Below are positions 1 through 5,848 of a stretch of 7,544 bases of DNA, in pieces (position 1 is the first letter of the stretch; each line of letters starts with the position of its first letter). The stretch is from Chloroflexota bacterium. Lineage in GTDB: Bacteria > Chloroflexota > Anaerolineae > Promineifilales > Promineifilaceae. Made by a program: the position numbers and the translations under genes. Location: the NCBI GenBank assembly GCA_020353135.1, contig CP070688.1:4128095-4135638 (forward strand). Direction: 5' to 3'. The notes under the pieces were generated by a model. It did not search any database. It was not told where the DNA came from and worked only from the letters and a program-made list of their open reading frames with translations.

Positions 1-1059
1 CTGGCCAATCCGGTTAACCGGCACGTACACGACCAGCACCACTTCTTCTAGATTGGCGACGGTCAAGATCGGCGCGGCCGGGGCGACAACCTCGCCAGGA
101 TGGGCGTCTTGGGCCAGAACGATACCGTCGATGGGGCTGGCGAGTCGGAACTTGCTCTCCTGGCTGTGCACAACATTGGTTTCGGCCTCGGCCAGCGCCA
201 CAGCCGCTTCGGCCAGGGCTATCTCTTCCGGCGCCGGCCCCTCCAACAATTCGCTTATTCTGGCTCTGGCCACGCTTACGCCAGCCCTGGCCACCCAATA
301 CTCGCCCTCGGCCAGGTGAGCCTGGGCCGTCAAGGCTAGCGGCCGGCCGCGAATAGACCATAGGCCGTTCAGCCCCGCCTGGACCGCATCAAGATTCGAC
401 TCGGCGGCAGCCAGCGCCTCTTCCATGGCCCGGACCCGCAGGTCGGCTATTCTGCGCTCTAGAGAGCCGTCTTTCCGCTGATCCCGCAGCAGGAGTTCTC
501 GGGCCAGTTGCGCCTCGGCCAATTCTATGCCCTGTTCGGCCAGGGCCACGCTTGTCTGCGCCTCGACGATAGCCGCGTCCAATTGCTGGGGATCCTCGAC
601 GAGCGCCGCGGCGCTGTCCCAGGCGGCCCTAGCCTGGTCTCGTTGGGCTTCAGCAATATCGACTGCGGCCCGGGCGGCGGCAAGAACCTCCTCCCGAGGC
701 CCGGCTTTCACCAGGTTCAACTGGACCTCTGCCGCTGCGACAGATGCTTCCAGCTCAAGCAGTCTCGAACGAAGTTGGGTCGCATCCAGGACCACAAGCT
801 CGTCACCCGCCTTGACCGGTGCGCCGGGGGTCGTCGCCACCTCGACGATGCGACCGCCAAGCTCGCTGGCAATGCGCAGTTCATCGGCCATGATGGCGCC
901 TGAGGCCACGAGCGGCGCTTCTTCCCCTGCTTGATCGGACGATTGGGCCGCCAATTGAATCCCATTGCCGCCTGGCTTCAACATCGTCTGAGCGGCGCTA
1001 ACGGCGATCACAGCCAGGATTATCAAACAAAGCCACAAAATCCATTTACGCCTACGCAT
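1..1059 (-). CDS. Second HlyD/YbhG-family membrane-fusion (adaptor) protein, 3' end cut by window edge
   Basis: A frame of 353 codons with no stop runs from ATG 1059 to base 1 and leaves the window, so the C-terminus is missing. It starts MRRRKWILWLCLIILAVIAV: a basic start and one TM segment or uncleaved signal anchor (about 6-23). The first lipoyl half is at about 52-93 (VASGAIMADELRIASELGGR), then Ala/Glu-rich coiled coil at 95-300 with KAGPREE at 118-124 and a break at LVEDPQ (153-158). The second lipoyl half is at 306-336 (LASPIDGIVLAQDAHPGEVV). The beta-barrel domain begins at about 338 (VVLVVYVPVNRIG) and is truncated. GAGGG lies 7 bases upstream of ATG 1059 and supports that start. 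The 46-nt gap to the previous adaptor holds a possible short ORF. It shares the domain plan and the ALVE(S/D)PQ break with the upstream adaptor but lacks its large insert, so the two probably form a mixed adaptor assembly or alternate. Confidence 0.93.
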   Translation of the reverse strand, partial: MRRRKWILWLCLIILAVIAVSAAQTMLKPGGNGIQLAAQSSDQAGEEAPLVASGAIMADELRIASELGGRIVEVATTPGAPVKAGDELVVLDATQLRSRLLELEASVAAAEVQLNLVKAGPREEVLAAARAAVDIAEAQRDQARAAWDSAAALVEDPQQLDAAIVEAQTSVALAEQGIELAEAQLARELLLRDQRKDGSLERRIADLRVRAMEEALAAAESNLDAVQAGLNGLWSIRGRPLALTAQAHLAEGEYWVARAGVSVARARISELLEGPAPEEIALAEAAVALAEAETNVVHSQESKFRLASPIDGIVLAQDAHPGEVVAPAAPILTVANLEEVVLVVYVPVNRIGQ

Positions 1060-1066
1060 AATCAAT

Positions 1067-1071
1067 CCCTC
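1067..1071 (-). promoter_or_regulatory. Ribosome binding site for the second adaptor gene
   Basis: On the minus strand GAGGG ends 7 bases before ATG 1059. This is good Shine-Dalgarno spacing and one of the clearest sites in the window. It supports ATG 1059 over the in-frame TTG (1065) and CTG (1083) upstream. Confidence 0.6.
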
Positions 1072-1105
1072 GCTTCGCTTCAGTCGCGTTCATTACGTAT
1101 CTCCG

Positions 1106-2683
1106 TCACCGGGCCGTCGTCGTTTGCGTCAAGGTATCTGAAAAGAACGCCTCGGCCGCCATTCCTGGTTTCAGCAAACCATCGGCATTGTCCAGATGAA
1201 GCTCAACCGCAAAGACCAGGTTGATTCGCTCGTCAATCGTGGTGATGTTTCGGGGTGTGAACTGGGCCTGGTCGGCGATTCGTACGACGTGGCCGGCAAA
1301 AGCCCGATCTGGGTAGCCATCGACGAAGAGTTGCACCTCTTGATTCGGCCGGACCAGGCCAACTTGGTTCTCCGGAACGTAGACGGTCAAGCGCAGGTCT
1401 GCCAGGTCGGCCACGGTAACCAGCGCCGCCCCTGGGGCGACTACCTCGCCCGGACGGGCCAGTACGTCGACGACCAATCCGTCTAAGGATGAGACAATGC
1501 CGAGCAGTTCTCGTTCGGCCAACAGCGAATTCAGAACCGCTTGGGCCTGCTCCAGTTGCGCTTCGACGACGTCGACGCTAGCGGCCGTGGCGCCGGCTTT
1601 CAGGCCGTCGACCTGGGCTTGGGCCGCGGCCACTTGCGCATCGGCCTGGGCCAGCGCCGCGGCAGCTTGCGAAGCCTGGGCTTGTAAGCTGATTGGCTCG
1701 GCATATTGCCGGTAAAGCTGGGAAAGCGATGCCTGCAAACCTTCTTCCCTGGCCGTCGCCGCGTTTACGCCCACCCAGGCCTGCCACCAATCGTTAGGCG
1801 TCAAGTGAAATTGCAGCGGAATATTGACGTCGACCTGTTTGTAAACGTCGAAGCTGCCATCCTGGACCTCTATCTCAAAGCCGCGCACGTTGTAGGTGCC
1901 TTCCAACACGCCAGGTAGTTGGCTCTGGTACTCTTCTGGCAGGTCGACCAGGCTCCCGCCACGGACATGCGCCCGGTAACTGTCGACACCACCCCACTGA
2001 TCATTGACCTGGCCAAATCTGTTCTTGGCCATTTCGGCAGCATCTTTGAGCGCCATCGCCTGGGCCACTTCGTGGGCGGCCGCATCTATCCGGGCGCGGG
2101 TGACAGCTATTTGGGTCAGGATATCCTGGGGACTTTCAACCAGGGCCAACGTGTCGCTAACGGCGAGCGTAGCTGCCAATTGTCCAGTCAACGCCTGGGC
2201 TAGCTGGGCCTCCGCCACCTTGAGTTGCCCGGGGCGCGCACCAGCCTTGGCCCGGGCCACAGCTGCTTCGGCCATGGCGACGGCCACCTGGGCTGCTTCG
2301 ATTTTGGCGTCGACGAGACTGGTATCCAATTGCAAAACCTGGTCGCCAATATTCACCTTGTCCCCGTCGGCGACAAAGAGTTGGGCCACGCGGCCACCAA
2401 ACTCGCTTGCCAGGGCGACCTGGTCAGCCTGTATGACGCCGGAGGCCACCAGGGCCTGATCATCCACCGGCCGGGGAAATAGCCGCTCCGACAGGCTGCT
2501 GGGCAATGCCTCGGCCAGCGGCTGGCCGATGGCGCCGCCGGCCTGGAAGGCGACGCCCACAGCCTGAATGCCACCCAAGTAGCCGGCGAAACCGATGATC
2601 AGCATAGTCAACAACAGACTGCTGATCGCCGTGACTCCAATCCATCGGGCTCGTGATCGGGTTGTCGTTTCTTGTTCGTTCAT
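1106..2683 (-). CDS. HlyD/YbhG-family membrane-fusion (adaptor) protein with a large insert in its coiled-coil arm
   Basis: Export adaptor anchored in the cytoplasmic membrane, 525 residues from ATG 2683 (YbhG is about 330). A short charged N-terminus precedes one TM segment (about 14-37). The first half of the lipoyl-like domain is at 78-122 (SGVIQADQVALASEFGGRVA). Ala/Gln-rich coiled coil runs 123-221, an unusual non-helical-looking insert about 222-300, and coiled coil again about 303-395. The second lipoyl half is at 397-428 (DGLVVDVLARPGEVV) and the beta-barrel domain at 430-515, with the YbhG-like FTPRNITTIDERINLVF block (475-491). The start is uncertain. ATG 2683 gives a normal N-terminus but only weak upstream purines (GGAG at 2698-2695, AGAGAG at 2692-2687). 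ATG 2758 overlaps the ATPase stop and would add 25 residues encoded by the intergenic hairpin. I prefer 2683. A second, diverged adaptor follows 46 nt downstream. Family call firm; the role of the insert is unknown. Confidence 0.9.
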   Translation of the reverse strand: MNEQETTTRSRARWIGVTAISSLLLTMLIIGFAGYLGGIQAVGVAFQAGGAIGQPLAEALPSSLSERLFPRPVDDQALVASGVIQADQVALASEFGGRVAQLFVADGDKVNIGDQVLQLDTSLVDAKIEAAQVAVAMAEAAVARAKAGARPGQLKVAEAQLAQALTGQLAATLAVSDTLALVESPQDILTQIAVTRARIDAAAHEVAQAMALKDAAEMAKNRFGQVNDQWGGVDSYRAHVRGGSLVDLPEEYQSQLPGVLEGTYNVRGFEIEVQDGSFDVYKQVDVNIPLQFHLTPNDWWQAWVGVNAATAREEGLQASLSQLYRQYAEPISLQAQASQAAAALAQADAQVAAAQAQVDGLKAGATAASVDVVEAQLEQAQAVLNSLLAERELLGIVSSLDGLVVDVLARPGEVVAPGAALVTVADLADLRLTVYVPENQVGLVRPNQEVQLFVDGYPDRAFAGHVVRIADQAQFTPRNITTIDERINLVFAVELHLDNADGLLKPGMAAEAFFSDTLTQTTTAR

Positions 2684-2704
2684 TGTCTCTCTGGCTCCAA
2701 AGCG

Positions 2705-2746
2705 CCCCTGTCCATAAAGGACATTCCTGTCCTTTATGGACAGGGG
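2705..2746. repeat. Perfect 19-bp inverted repeat with 4-nt loop, built from two nested dyads
   Basis: Bases 2705-2723 and 2728-2746 are exact reverse complements (19 of 19), separated by TTCC at 2724-2727. Each arm is itself an interrupted palindrome: TGTCC-ATAAA-GGACA at 2709-2723 and TGTCC-TTTAT-GGACA at 2728-2742. The stretch thus has two tandem 5-5-5 dyads whose centres are 19 bp apart. It lies between the second ATPase gene and the first adaptor gene. On the transcribed strand no U-run follows either arm, so it does not look like a Rho-independent terminator. It could be an RNA stem that tunes expression or stability of the adaptor half of the operon, a two-site protein operator, or a dispersed repeat. 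The structure is seen directly; the role is inference. Confidence 0.9.
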
Positions 2747-2757
2747 AGCAATTGGCA

Positions 2758-3747
2758 TCAATCGCGGCCGGCACTCGCATGAACCGTCGATATGAAGACG
2801 TCTTCTAACGTCGGCGCGATCCATTCAACTGTATTAACGGTAATTCCCTCATTTTCCAGAAGGTCGATTACAAGTTCCCTTGACGTCGAGGCGTCCGGCA
2901 CCACGACATGTATCAACGCGCCGTAGAGGGCAATTTCATAGCTGTCTAACTCCCCGCGGGCGTGATATTCCTTGAGAACGCGCATGGCCCTGTCGGGAAA
3001 AGGCGTACTGATCTCCAACACGTGGCCCTTCATCCTGTTTTTCTTGAGTTGGTTGGGATAGTCGAGGGCGATTAAGCGGCCGTGACTGATAAAGCCAACG
3101 CGCTGGCATAATTCGGCTTCGTCCATGTAGTGGGTGGTAACCAGAACGGTCACCCCATCTTGGGCCAGGCCGTAGATTAGTTTCCAGAAGTCGCGCCGGC
3201 TTAACGGGTCGACTCCGGCCGTAGGTTCGTCCAGAAAGAGCACTTGTGGGCGGTGGACGATAGCGCAGCCCAGAGCCAATCGCTGTTTCCAGCCGCCGGA
3301 GAGATTGGCCGTCACCGTGTCTTCACGTCCACGGAGGCCAGCCATTTCGATGAGCTCGTCGCGGCGTTGGCGCAATTCGCGACGGCCAAGGCCATAGGCC
3401 TGGCCGTAAAAGCGAATGTTCTCAGCTGCGGTAAGCTCGTTGTAAAGGGTGAAAAACTGGGACATGTAACCCACCTGCTGATGGAGGGTTTTGGCCTCAA
3501 CGGCCGGGTCGTAATCGAGGACCCTCGCCCAGCCGCCAGACGGTCTGAGCAGGCCCAATAACAAACGGATGGTGGTGGTCTTGCCGGCGCCATTGGGCCC
3601 GAGCCAACCATAAACTTCACCCCGATTCACAGTGAACGATACCCGGTCAACGGCGGTGAAGTCGCCAAAGCGCTTGGTCAGATCATGGGCGACAATGACC
3701 GGTTCTTGGGCGTTGTTTTCAGTTGGCCGGGGCGATTCTCTGTCCAT
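2758..3747 (-). CDS. ABC exporter ATP-binding protein, equivalent to the C-terminal half of YbhF
   Basis: Second ATPase, 329 residues, with every canonical element: Walker A GPNGAGKTT (50-58), Q-loop Gln97 in GYMSQFF, signature LSGGW (149-153), Walker B VLFLDEP (169-175, Asp173/Glu174), D-loop GVDP (178-181) and switch His206 in TTHYMDEAE. The C-terminal extension (about 225-329) has a regulatory-type fold region ending in APTLEDVFISTV, matching the PTMEQAFIQL element at the end of E. coli YbhF. It therefore corresponds to the C-terminal half of YbhF and should be the catalytically complete partner of the upstream ATPase. ATG at 3747 sits inside the upstream gene (29-nt overlap), with GGAAGG about 12 bases upstream. 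No in-frame Met follows before the nucleotide-binding core, which starts near residue 17. Its TGA (2760-2758) overlaps an ATG in the frame of the next gene as TGATG. A perfect hairpin follows 11 bases downstream. Confidence 0.95.
   Translation of the reverse strand: MDRESPRPTENNAQEPVIVAHDLTKRFGDFTAVDRVSFTVNRGEVYGWLGPNGAGKTTTIRLLLGLLRPSGGWARVLDYDPAVEAKTLHQQVGYMSQFFTLYNELTAAENIRFYGQAYGLGRRELRQRRDELIEMAGLRGREDTVTANLSGGWKQRLALGCAIVHRPQVLFLDEPTAGVDPLSRRDFWKLIYGLAQDGVTVLVTTHYMDEAELCQRVGFISHGRLIALDYPNQLKKNRMKGHVLEISTPFPDRAMRVLKEYHARGELDSYEIALYGALIHVVVPDASTSRELVIDLLENEGITVNTVEWIAPTLEDVFISTVHASAGRD
3719..3747 (-). other. 29-nt overlap of the two ATPase genes
   Basis: The second ATPase begins at ATG 3747 inside the last codons of the first, which ends with TGA at 3721-3719. 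The two frames differ, so this is not a simple readthrough fusion. An overlap of this kind usually keeps production of the two products near equal by translational coupling, consistent with a heterodimeric ATPase pair that is one polypeptide in E. coli YbhF. Confidence 0.85.
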
Positions 3748-4702
3748 GGTCGTCGGCGTCCTTCCGCCGTCGCAGCAACGTGATAAATGCCTCTTCCATT
3801 CGTGGTTCGATCTGGCGCATGCCCTCGCAGGCTATGCCATGTTCGGCCAAGATATCCACTATCTCGCCCGGGCGGCGGCGGCCGTCGTCGACAAAAACGT
3901 GCAACATGCGCCCATAGGTTTGAACCTCCAGTACGCCATCCAGGACCTTCACAAGTTCTTCAGCCGGCTGCAGATCGCTGGGGGTAAACTGCAGGAGCGC
4001 GCCGGGGACCAAGGCCTTGATAGCGCCGGGCGTATCACAGGCGACGATGCGTCCGTCGATTATCAGGGCCACGCGATTACACCGTTCCGCCTCATCCATG
4101 TAAGGCGTCGTAACCAGGATAGTCAGTCCCTTTTCGGCCCGTAAATTACCCAGCAGGTTCCAGAATTCACGCCGGCTGACGGGATCTACGCCCAAAGTCG
4201 GCTCATCTAATAGGACAACCTGCGGCTCGTGAATCAGGCTGCAGGCCAGGGCTAGTTTCTTTTTCATTCCACCTGACAGCTTGCCGGCCGGCCGGTCCTT
4301 AAAGTCGGCCAGGCCGGCAAAATCAAGCAGTTCTGGTATGCGGCGGCGTTGCTCGGGCCGGCTTACGCCGTGTACCCTGGCGAAAAAGCGCATGTTCTCG
4401 CCGACGGTCAAGTCAGACGGCAGGGCAAACTGCTGGGCGATATAACCGGCGCGCTCGCGGATGGCATAAGTGTCGGTCATGGAATCGAAACCCAAGACAT
4501 GGCTTTGGCCGGCGCTTCGGGTCAGAAGTCCGAGTATGACGCGAATAGTGGTCGTCTTGCCGGCCCCGTCTGGGCCAATGAGCCCAAAGGTCTCTCCCGG
4601 CAGGACGGCCAAGTCTAAACCATCGACGGCCAGCACAGACCCTTGGCGGGTTTTGAAGCGCTTGACTAATCCCTGACAGGCGATGGCCGATTCCATGTTC
4701 AT
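3719..4702 (-). CDS. ABC exporter ATP-binding protein, equivalent to the N-terminal half of YbhF
   Basis: Cytoplasmic ATPase of the exporter, 327 residues. Walker A is GPDGAGKTT (43-51), Q-loop Gln near 90 in GYIAQQF, signature LSGGM (142-146), Walker B VVLLDEP (163-168, Asp166/Glu167) and D-loop GVDP (171-174). The switch position in TTPYMDEAE is Pro200 instead of the usual His (codon CCT at 4105-4103). The C-terminal region (about 225-327) carries the PRMEEAFITLL element typical of ABC-2 drug-export ATPases. As I recall E. coli YbhF, its N-terminal half also has GPDGAGKTT and lacks the switch His, so this gene corresponds to that half. Start ATG 4702 lies 3 nt after the permease stop; ATG 4696 two codons later is equally possible. 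The 3' end overlaps the next ATPase gene by 29 nt, implying coupled translation and a 1:1 heterodimer. It may be the weaker hydrolytic half; that is inference. Confidence 0.95.
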   Translation of the reverse strand: MNMESAIACQGLVKRFKTRQGSVLAVDGLDLAVLPGETFGLIGPDGAGKTTTIRVILGLLTRSAGQSHVLGFDSMTDTYAIRERAGYIAQQFALPSDLTVGENMRFFARVHGVSRPEQRRRIPELLDFAGLADFKDRPAGKLSGGMKKKLALACSLIHEPQVVLLDEPTLGVDPVSRREFWNLLGNLRAEKGLTILVTTPYMDEAERCNRVALIIDGRIVACDTPGAIKALVPGALLQFTPSDLQPAEELVKVLDGVLEVQTYGRMLHVFVDDGRRRPGEIVDILAEHGIACEGMRQIEPRMEEAFITLLRRRKDADDHGQRIAPAN

Positions 4703-4705
4703 GAG

Positions 4706-5839
4706 CTAATCCAATCGCTTCTTGAAGGTGCCGGCCGCGACGACCATGACAACTGCGCCGTAGACGGCCAGGGCAAAAACGTCGCTCCACAGCAAAGAAA
4801 TATCAACCCCCTTGGTGTAGATGGCCCGGGTTAAACGGATGAAATAGGTCAGCGGAATGAAGCTGCCAATTGCGCGAACCAGGTCTGGCATGGGCGACCG
4901 GGGATAGATGAAGCCGGTAAGCAAGATGCTCAACATCAAGAGCAACATGGTTATCTGTTGGGCCTCTTTCTGCGTCTTGGCGACCGTCGAGATCAATAAT
5001 CCCAGCCCCAGGCCGGAGACGATAAATAGCAGGGCGGCCCAGGCAAAATGCCAGGGATCGCCCCGAAAGGGGACGCCAAACCAGTAAATCCCGGCCACAA
5101 TCACGCCTAGCAAAGCGATCCCGCTGAGCAAGGCATTGGGCAACAGCTTGCCGATCATGAGCTCTATCGGCCGCGATGGCGTACTCAGCAGCTGTTCCAG
5201 GGTGCCCATCTCGCGTTCGCGTACGACAGACAGCGCCGTCAAGTTGATGGTCATGACTTGCAGTAACAAGGCGCCCATGGCCGGCAAGATGAATATCATG
5301 TCGTCCATGGTTGGGTTATACAGGATGCGCGCGCTGGAGTTGATGGGCAGCGTGAGGGCGGTCGCTCCCAACTGCCTGGCCTTCTCCTGGGTCAAATCCA
5401 AAGAATGGGTCTGGATAATGGCTGCGGCGGCGCTATAGCCTGAGTTAACGGTAAAAGAATCGGAGCCATCCAGCAAAATCAGCACCTGGGCCTCACCGCG
5501 TTCGACCTGGCTGGCGAAGTTTGGCGGGATCACTATGCCGGCCCGAACCCGACCCTGGTCGATGGCCCGCACTACGTCACGCTCGCCCTCGAGGGCCAGC
5601 TTGACGTCGAAGAAACCCGAAACGGTCAGCGCGTCTATCACCGCCTGGCTCTGGCTGTCCTGGCTCATGTCGGCCACGGCCGTGGGCAGATGATCTACAG
5701 TCAGGTCCACGGCATAGGCGAATAGGACCAGCTCAATGATGGGTATCGCCAGGATGATTCCCAACGTGCGCCGGTCGCGCAGAAGCTGGACGATTTCCTT
5801 CTGGATGAGGGCCCCGAGCCGGCCGAGCCTATTGAACAT
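4706..5839 (-). CDS. ABC-2 type exporter membrane subunit (YbhS/YbhR-like), second copy
   Basis: Partner membrane subunit, also exactly 377 residues. From residue 171 (RILYNP) to the end it aligns by eye without gaps to the upstream permease. Shared blocks are RERExGTxEQLL, GIYWFGVPF, SGLGLGLLISTV, LPLTYFI and TKGV. In the N-terminal half it carries a 3-residue offset that is absorbed between about 140 and 170. TM1 is at about 27-44, the external domain at 45-180, and further hydrophobic segments near 182-203, 233-254, 262-287, 296-313 and 351-370. ATG at 5839 lies 9 nt after the previous TAG, and that stop overlaps an AGGG that can serve as ribosome binding site. The ATPase gene follows 3 nt after its own TAG (4708-4706). 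A pair of diverged tandem copies suggests an old duplication forming an obligate heterodimer like YbhS-YbhR. I do not assign which copy corresponds to which E. coli protein. Confidence 0.95.
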   Translation of the reverse strand: MFNRLGRLGALIQKEIVQLLRDRRTLGIILAIPIIELVLFAYAVDLTVDHLPTAVADMSQDSQSQAVIDALTVSGFFDVKLALEGERDVVRAIDQGRVRAGIVIPPNFASQVERGEAQVLILLDGSDSFTVNSGYSAAAAIIQTHSLDLTQEKARQLGATALTLPINSSARILYNPTMDDMIFILPAMGALLLQVMTINLTALSVVREREMGTLEQLLSTPSRPIELMIGKLLPNALLSGIALLGVIVAGIYWFGVPFRGDPWHFAWAALLFIVSGLGLGLLISTVAKTQKEAQQITMLLLMLSILLTGFIYPRSPMPDLVRAIGSFIPLTYFIRLTRAIYTKGVDISLLWSDVFALAVYGAVVMVVAAGTFKKRLD

Positions 5840-5848
5840 AGCGGCACC

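Noticed and set aside
181..340. Frequent GGCCAG/CTGGCC words and GGCCGGCC palindromes
   Set aside because: They follow from Leu-Ala, Ala and Pro-Ala codons in GC-rich coding sequence, especially the coiled coils. Spacing is irregular, with no array or repeat unit.
53..965. Several plus-strand frames and a short minus-strand frame (14-361, 717-965) in this region
   Set aside because: They lie over the continuous adaptor frame on the minus strand (1-1059), which has TM, lipoyl and coiled-coil features. The alternatives are Ala/Arg/Ser-rich shadows caused by GC-rich codons.
2705..2746. Hairpin as a Rho-independent terminator
   Set aside because: No run of T follows the stem on either strand, and the same-strand adaptor genes follow immediately.
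2684..2824. The longest version of the first adaptor reading frame, starting at 2824 (572 residues)
   Set aside because: It would overlap the conserved end of the ATPase gene by 67 nt and adds an N-terminus with no family resemblance before the TM segment. ATG 2683, or at most 2758, is more sensible.
1196..4618. Other plus-strand frames over the adaptor and ATPase genes (e.g. 2004-2459, 3244-3561, 3632-4144, 4349-4618)
   Set aside because: None shows recognisable motifs, all sit opposite conserved genes, and none has a convincing ribosome binding site.
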